64,000 nucleotides of DNA from Desulfosarcina widdelii (lineage in GTDB: Bacteria; Desulfobacterota; Desulfobacteria; Desulfobacterales; Desulfosarcinaceae): the NCBI RefSeq assembly GCF_009688965.1, contig NZ_AP021875.1, positions 2,852,001 through 2,916,000 on the forward strand. The letters are read 5' to 3'. Both the position numbers and the translations under genes were made by a program. Shown piece by piece: positions 14,483-22,357 of this stretch; the stretch's first letter is position 1, and each line of letters begins with the position of its first letter. The notes under the pieces were generated by a model, which was not told the origin of the DNA, made no database searches, and saw nothing but the letters and a program-made list of their open reading frames with translations.

Positions 14483-16252
14483 ATGAAATTTCACGATTGG
14501 ACAGTCCTTATCATCGCTTTGGCAATTCTGTTTTTGTTCGCCTCCTGGTTTTCTCCCGCGCCCATCCTGGCAAAAGCCATCGAAAAAGATACGGACGAAG
14601 ACGGAAAAATCGACCAGGTGGCCCACGTGGACAAGAAAGGAAATCTCGTCCGCCTGGAAATCGACAGCAACGCCGACGAAATCCTCGATAAATTTCAATT
14701 CTACCAGGACGGCAAACTGGTTCGGATAGAAAGCGACCGGAACCACGATGGAACCATCGATTCGAAAAACTTTTTCGAACAGGAAAAACGGATTCGCTAC
14801 GAGCGTTATTCCACGGAAACCGGTAAGCTGGACCAGGTCATCCAATTCGACGACCAGGAGCGGCCTTTGAGCATGCAGCGGGATACCACCGCCGACGGCC
14901 GCTTCGACACCCGCTACGAATTCGTCGAAGGCCGACTGGCACGATCCACCCGCGACACCGATGGCGACGACCGGGTGAACAACTGGCAGACCTACCGCAA
15001 CGACATGCCCGTAGAACTGAAAAGTGACGGAGACGGAGACGGCCGCGTCGAACGGATGGTGCTTTTCGATGAAAAAGGCCAACCCCACACCAGCCGCCAC
15101 GACCTTGACGCTGACGGCAGCTACGAAACGGTGCGCCGCTACCTGGACGGCGAAATCTCCCGGCAGGAAAAGGACGAGAACAATGACGGCACACCTGATA
15201 TTGTCCTCGATTTCGCAGATGCCCTGCCAGCGCTTCAGAAGCGCGATACCAACTTCGACGGCAGGTTCGACGTCACCACCACCTACAAAAAGGGAACTCC
15301 TGCAAAAGAGGAGAAAGACACCAATTTCGACGACATTGCGGATGTCTTCGTCTGGTACGACAACAACGGCCAACCCCTGAAGATGGAGGAGGATACCCGC
15401 TATACAGGACGTATCGACCGCATCCGGCATTATAAAAAAGGCGTCATTGACAAAGTGATCGCGGACGGTGACGGCGACGGCTTTCTGGAAACCCGCACTT
15501 ATTTCAAGGAGGGCCGAATCGCCACCCAGACCCAGGACGAAAACAAGGACGGCAAAGGCGATGTAACCATCTTCTTCAATAAAAAGGGAGAGAAGATCCG
15601 CGTGGAGAGCGATACGGATTTTTCAGGACAGACGGATGCATGGGAGTACTTTTCCGATCAGGTCCTGGTTCGCACCGAGCGGGATGGCAACGGTGACGGA
15701 AAGGCGGATCTGAAAGTTTATTACCAGGAAGCTGAGCGAAAGCGCCTGGTCCAGGACCGCGATTATGACGGCCGGTTCGAAACCACCCAGTGGTTCGACC
15801 GCGCGCCCTGGTCCATGGTGATGGAAGTGGATGCGGATCTCGATGGAACCCCCGAGGGATGCTACTGCTATCAGGACGAAACGCTCAGGGAGAAGTGGGT
15901 GGATGAAACCGGCGACGGCCGATTCGATCTCAAGGAAATTTACAGCGAACAGGGCAAAATCGTTCGCAGCGAGGAGCAGCCGGACGAGAAGGGCCGCTTT
16001 GCCATGGTCTGGATTTACGACACCAACGAATCGGCGGTCCGGGCGGAGCAGGACCGTGACGGGGACGGCCGTCCCGATGTCTGTTTCGACTATGCCGAAA
16101 ACCGGCTGGTAGGCGTTGCCGAAGACACCAACGGCGACGGAAAACCGGATCTTTGGGAAGAATACGACGAGGCCGAAGCCCTGGTCAAGCGATCCAAGGA
16201 TCTCAATTACGACGGAGTGGCGGATGTCGAGGAAGTCGCAAGCGAAAATTAG
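14483..16252 (+). CDS. Exported protein of about 25 EF-hand-like DxDGD repeats
   Basis: The 589-residue protein has an N-terminal hydrophobic signal or anchor (LIIALAILFLFASWF). The whole remainder is tandem units of about 20-25 residues, each with a Ca-binding-loop-like Asp pattern (DTDEDGKIDQ, DRNHDGTIDS, DTDGDDRVNN, DGDGDGRVER, DTNGDGKPDL) followed by a short beta stretch such as TYFKEGR or YYQEAER. Such loops bind calcium, or sometimes other divalent metals, in secreted and envelope proteins. It is the first gene of an apparent operon with exbB, exbD and tonB, unusual company that suggests a periplasmic metal-related or structural role in TonB-dependent uptake. Its family name is not known to me. 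Confidence 0.75.
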   Translation: MKFHDWTVLIIALAILFLFASWFSPAPILAKAIEKDTDEDGKIDQVAHVDKKGNLVRLEIDSNADEILDKFQFYQDGKLVRIESDRNHDGTIDSKNFFEQEKRIRYERYSTETGKLDQVIQFDDQERPLSMQRDTTADGRFDTRYEFVEGRLARSTRDTDGDDRVNNWQTYRNDMPVELKSDGDGDGRVERMVLFDEKGQPHTSRHDLDADGSYETVRRYLDGEISRQEKDENNDGTPDIVLDFADALPALQKRDTNFDGRFDVTTTYKKGTPAKEEKDTNFDDIADVFVWYDNNGQPLKMEEDTRYTGRIDRIRHYKKGVIDKVIADGDGDGFLETRTYFKEGRIATQTQDENKDGKGDVTIFFNKKGEKIRVESDTDFSGQTDAWEYFSDQVLVRTERDGNGDGKADLKVYYQEAERKRLVQDRDYDGRFETTQWFDRAPWSMVMEVDADLDGTPEGCYCYQDETLREKWVDETGDGRFDLKEIYSEQGKIVRSEEQPDEKGRFAMVWIYDTNESAVRAEQDRDGDGRPDVCFDYAENRLVGVAEDTNGDGKPDLWEEYDEAEALVKRSKDLNYDGVADVEEVASEN

Positions 16253-16330
16253 CTTTCTGCCTTGAGCTTCAGTCCCTCAGACTACATTATTTCAACCTAA
16301 TTACCTAATACGATTCAGGAGATTTGTATC

Positions 16331-16996
16331 ATGTTCGATTTTCTTGCCAAGGGAGGCGTTCTGGTTGGGCCGATTCTGCTCTGTTCGGTGATCGCCCTGG
16401 CCCTTTTTCTGGAACGTCTCATTCGGCTGAGCCGGGTAAAAGTGCGCGGAAACGGTCTGGTTGCCAGCATATCCAAACATCTGCAAAAGGGAGAAGATGA
16501 CAAGGCCTATGAAGTGGCCGGCCGGGATAAATCGCCCATGGGACGCATTCTTACCCAGGCCATGGAAGTAAAGGATCAGGATCGCGAAACGTTGGAGACG
16601 GTTCTGGTCCATGCAACCGAGGCGGAAACCCGGGATCTTTCCCGCTACCTTCAGGCCCTGGCCACCATCGGCAACATCACCCCCCTGCTGGGCCTTCTGG
16701 GCACCGTGATGGGCATGATCAAAGCCTTTATGGTGATCCAGGAAATGGGCGGCAAGGTGAATGCGTCGGTGCTGGCCGGCGGCATATGGGAAGCCATGCT
16801 GACCACGGCCCTCGGGCTGGCCGTGGCCCTGCCAACCATGGTGGCCCACAGCTATCTGGTTGCGCGGGTGGACCGCTACGAAGCCCAGCTTCAGGACGGC
16901 ACCGTGGTATTTCTCAAGTCCATCGGATCTCGAATTCACGGCCATATTCACAGCGGCAAAGCACATACGCATACGCACACCCACGCACATAATTAG
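16331..16996 (+). CDS. exbB: ExbB/TolQ-family proton channel subunit with His-rich tail
   Basis: The 221-residue protein has the three membrane segments of ExbB: an N-terminal helix (GPILLCSVIALALFLERLI) and a pair around LATIGNITPLLGLLGTVMGM and AMLTTALGLAVALPTMVAH, both strong family signatures. With ExbD it uses the proton gradient to energise TonB. The C-terminus is unusual, ending HGHIHSGKAHTHTHTHAHN, a histidine-rich metal-binding tail absent from ordinary ExbB proteins. This points to a metal as cargo or as regulator of the complex. AGGAG lies upstream of the ATG. Confidence 0.92.
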   Translation: MFDFLAKGGVLVGPILLCSVIALALFLERLIRLSRVKVRGNGLVASISKHLQKGEDDKAYEVAGRDKSPMGRILTQAMEVKDQDRETLETVLVHATEAETRDLSRYLQALATIGNITPLLGLLGTVMGMIKAFMVIQEMGGKVNASVLAGGIWEAMLTTALGLAVALPTMVAHSYLVARVDRYEAQLQDGTVVFLKSIGSRIHGHIHSGKAHTHTHTHAHN

Positions 16997-17008
16997 AAGG
17001 GGGGGGAC

Positions 17009-17416
17009 ATGCTGGTCCATAGCAAACGCAAGGCGCGCTATTCGGTGCAGATGCCCATGACCTCTCTCATCGACATTGTTTTCATGTTGTTGATCTATTT
17101 TTTGCTCACCACCAACTTCATGGTGGACGAAGGTATCAAGATCAAGCTGCCCCAGGCCAAGGCGGCGGCGCCGCAGACCGAAGAAGTGATCACGGTCTTT
17201 GTGGATGCCCAGGGGCGCGCCTATATCAATGAAGAGGAGGTTTCCATGGCCCGGCTGTTCGATCGTCTCAAGGAGAAGATCGGCGCCCGGGAAGACGAAC
17301 TGGTCGTGGTGCGGGCGGACCGGTCGGTGATGCTCAACAAGGCGGTCAAGGTGATGGACATCGCCAAAGCCGCCGGTGCCGGCAGGCTATGCCTGGCCAC
17401 GGAAAAGGAATTATAG
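17009..17416 (+). CDS. exbD: ExbD-family proton channel subunit
   Basis: The 135-residue protein begins MLVHSKRKARYSVQMPMTSL and has one membrane helix (IDIVFMLLIYFLLTTNFMV) with the essential proton-binding Asp at its start (SLIDIVF). A periplasmic domain with the TolR/ExbD pattern follows (EVITVFVDAQGRAYIN, VVVRADRSV). It lies 12 bases after exbB with a GGGGGG-type ribosome-binding site, and tonB follows a few bases later. The order exbB-exbD-tonB is the standard TonB motor operon. Confidence 0.92.
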   Translation: MLVHSKRKARYSVQMPMTSLIDIVFMLLIYFLLTTNFMVDEGIKIKLPQAKAAAPQTEEVITVFVDAQGRAYINEEEVSMARLFDRLKEKIGAREDELVVVRADRSVMLNKAVKVMDIAKAAGAGRLCLATEKEL

Positions 17417-17421
17417 GCACC

Positions 17422-18141
17422 ATGCAACCGCAGGTTTCCATTATGACAACGGATCGGCCGCCTTCGGCCAACTGGCTTCTACGGGGGTTGATCCTCATCT
17501 CGATAGCGATCCACACCGTTATTTTCTTTCACATCTCGGGGATCTACCGATCAAATATGTTGACGTTCATCGAAATGTCCCTTCAAAACGTTGACCGCCC
17601 GACGGCAAGGGATATCCCGCGCCCGCGCATGCGCCCCAAGCCCCCCGATCCCAAAGACCAGGTAAAAAAGATCAATGTGGTGCCGAAGCCCGTGCCTCGC
17701 ATCAAACCGCTGGCCATGGCCCCCGTGGACAGCAATTTACCCGACTCCCTCATGGAGGCCATCAGCGCGCCGGAGGTCCCCCAGATGCCGGGTGTGGATT
17801 CATCGGACTGGGTGCCCGGCCCCCAGACCCATGAAGCGGCAGGTGAATTCATGACCGCTGCCAGCTATCTGGACATGGTGCGTCTGAAAATCGAGAGCCG
17901 GAAACGCTATCCGGAAGCCGCCAAGGCCAGGAGCATCGAAGGACGGGTCACTATTCGTTTCGTGCTGCTGACCGACGGCAATGTCCGTGATCTGACTGTT
18001 ACCAAATCGGCCCGCAGCAAGGCCCTGAACGTGGCTGCCATAGATGCGGTTCAGCGGGCCGCCCCGTTTCCCCGGCCGCCTGGCAATCTTTTCAAAGGCG
18101 ACTTGCCTCTGGAACTGACCATCGTATTTGAACTGACTTGA
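17422..18141 (+). CDS. tonB: TonB energy-transducing protein
   Basis: The 239-residue protein has an N-terminal membrane helix (LLRGLILISIAIHTVIFFHI) and a Pro/Lys-rich linker crossing the periplasm (RPRMRPKPPDPKDQVKK). Its C-terminal TonB domain contains KRYPEAAKARSIEGRVTIRF, LLTDGNVRDL and AIDAVQRAAPFPRPP. It transmits ExbBD energy to outer-membrane receptors, for which the receptors at 19.6 and 22.4 kb are obvious partners. The ATG at 17422 is chosen, with AGG close upstream; an ATG at 17443 is possible. A long leader region with Element II follows. Confidence 0.9.
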   Translation: MQPQVSIMTTDRPPSANWLLRGLILISIAIHTVIFFHISGIYRSNMLTFIEMSLQNVDRPTARDIPRPRMRPKPPDPKDQVKKINVVPKPVPRIKPLAMAPVDSNLPDSLMEAISAPEVPQMPGVDSSDWVPGPQTHEAAGEFMTAASYLDMVRLKIESRKRYPEAAKARSIEGRVTIRFVLLTDGNVRDLTVTKSARSKALNVAAIDAVQRAAPFPRPPGNLFKGDLPLELTIVFELT

Positions 18142-18775
18142 CGGCCATCGTGCGACCGGTGCCGATGGCGAGGCTGCCGCCGTTAAGGCGGTTCTGCACC
18201 CCCAAGGTGCAAAGGAGGTGATGAAACAGGCAAAATAGAAAAAGGAAGGGGAAAGCAGTCGGCTCCAGCCAGAGTCTTTCGACTGCCTCCCCCGTGAAGC
18301 CCCTGCGGATGGCAGGTGCTCTCAGATATTTTATATCACCGGAGCCCACCGCTTTCAAGTTTTTGCTCGTAACAAATCCCGCCATCCATAGGATCATACT
18401 TCCGTTTATCCAGCAATTTGAAGTGGTATTGTCATGCGATTTTCCGATTGATCGGTTGTGCGGTTGTCCATTGTATGAGGATTCTTTCTCAGCATTTGGA
18501 CAAACGATTTCGGTTCACAAGCCAATGGTCCAATTGAGACTTAGCTAAAGTGTAAGTCATCGCTGTTTCATATCGAAAGAGAGCCAGACTTTACTAAGTA
18601 CCGTGCATCTATGCTTATCCAACCGAATCTAAAGATCCCGCATCCAAATTGGCAAGGCTTAAGGATATTAATAGGGTATCAGCAAGCCAGTGCTTTTACG
18701 AAAATTCCATGTGAATTGATCTGGATAGATTGAAGTATTCGTTTTGAAAACAATCGAATTGAAAGGAACAAATAA
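18142..18775. other. Long leader between tonB and the DUF4198 gene
   Basis: This 634-base gap contains Element II copy A in its first third. A hairpin (GCCATCG 18144-18150 with CGATGGC 18163-18169) follows the tonB stop but lacks a T-run. The remaining 440 bases up to the DUF4198 start are AT-richer and carry no ORF or repeat I can support. GAAAGGAAC at its end is the ribosome-binding site of the next gene. Confidence 0.45.
18190..18330 (+). promoter_or_regulatory. Element II, copy A: conserved leader RNA before DUF4198/TonB receptor
   Basis: The element begins with a TGCACC/GGTGCA hairpin (18195-18211). Next is an 11-base perfect anti-SD match AAGGAGGTGAT and then GAAACAGGCAAAA. A long stem pairs GGGG...GCAGTCG (18248-18261) with CGACTGC...CCCC (18280-18292) and encloses CTCCAGCCAGAGT. 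CCGTGAAGCCCCTGCGG follows. The copy at 22105-22240 keeps the same blocks in the same order while stem sequences differ. Conserved single-stranded blocks around variable stems, ahead of transport genes, fit a riboswitch. It does not match the cobalamin or other aptamers I remember. Confidence 0.55.
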
Positions 18776-19567
18776 ATGAATCGAATGCAACAAACCAATT
18801 GCCTGATCGCTCTGCTTGCAACATTAATTTTTTTCGCGACGCCGGTCTTGGCCCATGACCTGTGGATTACCATCGACAACTATCAGGCCGATCAAAACAA
18901 AGCTGTTACGGGTACGGTTTTCAGCAGCCATTATTTCCCGGCTCCGGCATCGGACGCCACCCCCCCCGAACGAATGGACCGTTTCTTTTTCATTTCCCCC
19001 GAAGGCCAGCAGACCAATGCGGTGAACAGCGGTAAGGGCATCTATCGTTCCAACGCCCCTCTTAAAAAAACGGGGACCTACGTCGCCGTAGCGCTTCCGC
19101 TCAACACATTCTTCACCAAAACTCCCGAAGGTTACCAGCGGGGAAAAAGCCGCAAGGATGTCAAAAATCCTATCGTCTGCAGCTACTCGCAGAAATTTGC
19201 CAAGGCAGTATTTTCGGTGGGCAAACCCGGTGGTGACGCCTATTCAAAACCGATGGGGCATGCCATGGAGATCATTCCTTTGAAGGACCCGTCATCTATA
19301 GAAACCGGTGATGTATTGCCTGTCAAAGTCTTGATGGAGGGGAAACCGTTACGGACGTTTGTATACGGCACCTATGCCGGCTTTGCAGAAAACCGCGACA
19401 CCTTTGCCTATACCACCCGCGCCAACAAGGAAGGCATCGCCGAGATCAAAATGATTCACGACGGGGTCTGGGTACTGATTGTCAAAGCAGAGGATAACTA
19501 TCCGGATGCGAATGAGTGCGACAAACAGAGATGGGCGGCATCGCTTACTTTTGAGGTCAAAAAATAG
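18776..19567 (+). CDS. DUF4198 (NikK-like) exported metal-uptake protein
   Basis: The 263-residue protein has a signal peptide ending FFATPVLAHDLW; the mature N-terminus begins with His, as in DUF4198/NikK proteins where the N-terminal His binds nickel or cobalt. Further features are TPPERMDRFFFISPEG, the conserved NTFFTKTPEGYQRGKSR segment, EIIPLKDPSSIETGD and a C-terminal strand ending ASLTFEVKK. NikK works with energy-coupling-factor transporters in metal uptake. Here it precedes a TonB-dependent receptor, suggesting delivery of a metal across the periplasm. A second DUF4198 gene lies at 25538. The substrate metal is not determined. Confidence 0.85.
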   Translation: MNRMQQTNCLIALLATLIFFATPVLAHDLWITIDNYQADQNKAVTGTVFSSHYFPAPASDATPPERMDRFFFISPEGQQTNAVNSGKGIYRSNAPLKKTGTYVAVALPLNTFFTKTPEGYQRGKSRKDVKNPIVCSYSQKFAKAVFSVGKPGGDAYSKPMGHAMEIIPLKDPSSIETGDVLPVKVLMEGKPLRTFVYGTYAGFAENRDTFAYTTRANKEGIAEIKMIHDGVWVLIVKAEDNYPDANECDKQRWAASLTFEVKK

Positions 19568-19643
19568 AACGTTAAAAAATTGAACCAGCGGTCAGTTGTT
19601 GATCATGAAGTTGAAAATGAAATTTTGATATGAGGAGATGAGG

Positions 19644-21662
19644 ATGAAGCGCCCGAAAAATTGGAAATGGAGATTTGTCGATTTATTGATTCCGGTGTTG
19701 AGCCTGACCCTTCTGTGCGCCGTCAGCGCCTATTCTCAAGAAAAGAATACAGAAAAGTCGGATGATGTATACAAACTCGAAGAGATCGTTGTAACGGACC
19801 TCCTGACAAAAGGATTCGAAGAAAAACTGCATGAGGAACCAGCAACAATTTACACCATTACGTCGGACGAAATTGAAAAGATGGACGTTAAACGGACCCT
19901 GGATCTGATTCGAAGAATTCCTGGCGTAACGGCCGAAGACTACAATCAACAGGGCGTTGCAGCCGCCTATTCGTTCAGGGGGTTCAGGGCGGGCCATGGT
20001 ATCGGCGCCGCATCGTATCTGGACGGCATCCCATACAACGAGATCAATCATGTAGATGGTGATGGCTACCCCGATTACAACACGATTCTTCCGGAATCCA
20101 TTGAAAGACTTGAGGTGATCAAGGGGCTGTCTTCTCCCCTTTACGGTGGCTACGCCCAAGCAGGAACACTGCATTATATCACAAAGGACAGGGGCGATTT
20201 CAACAAGGTCAAGCTATCTGCAGGTTCTTGGAATTACTACCGGGGTGTTGCTGAGATCGCTCGTGAATACGAGCGCTTTTTCACCTATAATGCAGTGAGC
20301 ACAGAACAGGGCGATGGATACCGGGACCATAGTGACTTTGATGGTGGGAATCTGTTTTCACGCTTCGGTTACAAGATTGACGATGTATCGACAATCCGGT
20401 TAACACTGCACTCATACAAATCAAACTGGAATGCTCCCGGCCCTTTATCTCCGGAAGATTGGGATAACGACAACCTAACCAAAGCAACAGCCGACGGTGG
20501 TGGTGACAAAAAGAAAAACATGGCCAGTTTGGATTATAATCGTCAACTCACCAAAACCGCATCCGTAAGCCTTCTGGCGTACGGCTACGACAGCGACTTT
20601 ACCAGATGGGTCGGTGCTGCAAACGAGGAACGGCACGATGAGCGAGAAACCTTTGGTTCACGTGCGATGGTTAACTTTTCCGGCGACCTTGCCAGCTTTA
20701 AAAACAATCTGACATTGGGAATCGATTTTGAGTCTATCGAATCGCAGGCGCGCAAATGGAATATTGAAAGCCCTGATAATCGCGTAAGGGAAAGTGTAAA
20801 ACTGTCGGGCGACTTCGATTATTCAAACACGGCGCTCTATTTCCAGGAGGATTTCTGGCCGGCTGCATTTATGAAAATTATGGTCGGTGGCCGTTATGAA
20901 ATGTTTGACGGTGACCTGACGAACAACCTGACGAATACCGATTACTCTTATTCGGAATCAATCTTCAATCCCAAGGGAGGAGTCCTGATAACCCCTGTCG
21001 ACGGACTCGATTTCTTTGCCAACATCGGCAAAGGTTTTGTTTTGCCAAGTGGATATAAAAAATTTGAAAATGGCGACCTCGATCCTTCTGACCTGAGATC
21101 CTACGACGCTGGAGTAAGATATCTTCCAGTTCCGGAAATGCTGCTTCAACTTTCATTTTTCAGAACAGACACCGAGGATGAGATAATTACCGATCCGTTT
21201 ACACTGGAAGAAGAGAATGCAGGCGAAACCAGGCGCCAGGGTGTCGAGTTGTCCGCTGAATGGTACGTGATTCCAGACCTGCTAATTTACGCCAACGGTG
21301 CATATCAGGATGCCGAATACGTGGACTATAACACGAGTGGTGGCGATTACTCCGGAAATGACATCAACCGGGTTCCGGAGTGGATTGTGAAAGTGGGCGC
21401 GGAATATTTCCCAAGCCTGGGTTTCGGCGGAAGCCTGTCTGCAAATTATACCGGCGAGAGATGGAGCGATTCCGCAAATACGAATCGTGAGGATGATTTC
21501 TGGGTTATCGATGCATCCATCCGTTATGCATTCGAAAAAGTGACCTATACTTTATTTGTAAACAATCTGTTTGACGAAAAATATGCAGAACTCCAGAGCG
21601 CCACTTCTTATTACCCTTCAAACCCTCTTAATGTGACGCTTTCCTGCAGTTTCGATTTCTAA
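19644..21662 (+). CDS. TonB-dependent outer-membrane receptor
   Basis: The ~672-residue protein has a signal peptide (LIPVLSLTLLCAVSAYSQ) and a TonB box close behind (LEEIVVTD). A plug domain (TRTLDLIRRIPGV-type segment, SFRGFRAGHG, SIERLEVIKGLSSPLYGGYA) is followed by a beta barrel ending in aromatic YPSNPLNVTLSCSFDF. It imports a scarce ligand powered by TonB. The first ATG at 19638 lies right against GAGGAG, too close, so the second ATG at 19644 (spacing 6) is preferred. It follows a NikK-like gene and Element II, which suggests a metal complex or corrinoid as ligand. A 14-bp perfect hairpin follows the stop. Confidence 0.92.
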   Translation: MKRPKNWKWRFVDLLIPVLSLTLLCAVSAYSQEKNTEKSDDVYKLEEIVVTDLLTKGFEEKLHEEPATIYTITSDEIEKMDVKRTLDLIRRIPGVTAEDYNQQGVAAAYSFRGFRAGHGIGAASYLDGIPYNEINHVDGDGYPDYNTILPESIERLEVIKGLSSPLYGGYAQAGTLHYITKDRGDFNKVKLSAGSWNYYRGVAEIAREYERFFTYNAVSTEQGDGYRDHSDFDGGNLFSRFGYKIDDVSTIRLTLHSYKSNWNAPGPLSPEDWDNDNLTKATADGGGDKKKNMASLDYNRQLTKTASVSLLAYGYDSDFTRWVGAANEERHDERETFGSRAMVNFSGDLASFKNNLTLGIDFESIESQARKWNIESPDNRVRESVKLSGDFDYSNTALYFQEDFWPAAFMKIMVGGRYEMFDGDLTNNLTNTDYSYSESIFNPKGGVLITPVDGLDFFANIGKGFVLPSGYKKFENGDLDPSDLRSYDAGVRYLPVPEMLLQLSFFRTDTEDEIITDPFTLEEENAGETRRQGVELSAEWYVIPDLLIYANGAYQDAEYVDYNTSGGDYSGNDINRVPEWIVKVGAEYFPSLGFGGSLSANYTGERWSDSANTNREDDFWVIDASIRYAFEKVTYTLFVNNLFDEKYAELQSATSYYPSNPLNVTLSCSFDF

Positions 21663-21672
21663 AAAAACCGAA

Positions 21673-21717
21673 TTCCTGTGATCACCTTCCCAATTAAGTG
21701 GTTGGTGATCACAGGAA
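21673..21717 (+). terminator. Terminator-like hairpin after the first receptor gene
   Basis: TTCCTGTGATCACC (21673-21686) pairs perfectly with GGTGATCACAGGAA (21704-21717). No T-run follows, so it may act as an mRNA 3'-end stabiliser or a Rho-associated stop rather than a classical intrinsic terminator. Confidence 0.5.
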
Positions 21718-22357
21718 CGGAACAACCTGTATTTTCGGAAGGGGGGCATCGGTTTCCTGATGGGCCCCTTTCCCAAGACACCCCAATTTCAAGTGAATTG
21801 TTCTTTCTCTATAACACAGTCTCTTGGCACAAGCCCCTGAGAACCACTTGTATTGAATGGCTGAGATTCACGCTGTAAGATTGATTGTGAATTTCGTTTT
21901 CGGCAAGGCTTTCTCTCTTGACGGATCATTACCGGAGTGCTACAAACTGCGAGCATATACTTACATGATGGTGGCAGAAGCTGCCAAGCATTTCAATTTC
22001 ATCAAAAAAGCTGCTGTCCGCAATACGAGCCACGAAGGCGTTTACCCGTGAATGGGTTTCTGTTTTCGTGGTTTTTTATTTGCGCGGCAATCCGTTTTTT
22101 TGAGAACCCGGAAAGGAGGTGAGTGAATCAGGCCAAAACGTTCGGCACCATAAAGATGGGGAAGGCAGCAGACTCCGCTCAGAGTTATAGCGCTACCTTC
22201 CCCGGTGAAGTCCCTCGGGTTGAGGGTTGCTTCGAAAACCACCATACTACCGCGTCGTGTTCGCGTCAACGTGTGCTTTTCAGGCATCCCGCCAATCTTC
22301 CCGAGGCCAGTTTTTAATTGTTGAATCGGACAGTTATTGTAAAAAAGGATAGCGAAC
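21718..22357. other. Region between the two receptor genes
   Basis: This ~640-base stretch contains a GGGG/CCCC hairpin near 21745-21775, about 250 bases in which I see nothing clear, and then Element II copy B. A 64-codon frame starting with a GTG at 22123 overlaps Element II and is discussed there. TTTTTTATTTG at 22073 resembles an intrinsic tail but lacks a convincing stem. Confidence 0.4.
22105..22240 (+). promoter_or_regulatory. Element II, copy B: conserved leader RNA before the second receptor
   Basis: This copy shares with the one at 18190 the blocks AAAGGAGGTGA, TGAAtCAGGCcAAAA, GGGGAAGGCAG, CTCCGCTCAGAGT and CCCCGGTGAAGTCCCT. The outer stem is GGGGAAGG (22158-22165) with CCTTCCCC (22196-22203). 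Base identities in the stem differ from copy A while pairing is kept. In both copies a start codon directly after AAGGAGGTGA would encode M(K/N)QAK, a 5-codon peptide in copy A and 64 codons here; the 2-base spacing makes translation doubtful. It lies 120 bases ahead of the receptor gene. Confidence 0.55.

Noticed and set aside
14483..16252. Dockerin or RTX repeats
   Set aside because: Loops are Asp-rich and tandem, but units are about 20-25 residues without the paired dockerin helices or the GGxGxD nonapeptide of RTX.
18190..22240. Cobalamin riboswitch
   Set aside because: The GGTGAAG...CCC block recalls it, but the B12 box and the usual order of conserved blocks could not be found in either orientation.
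22123..22317. 64-codon frame starting at GTG after AAGGAGGTGA in Element II copy B
   Set aside because: The SD-to-start spacing is only about two bases, the sequence is not protein-like, and the same blocks in copy A stop after five codons. The conserved blocks are better explained as RNA.
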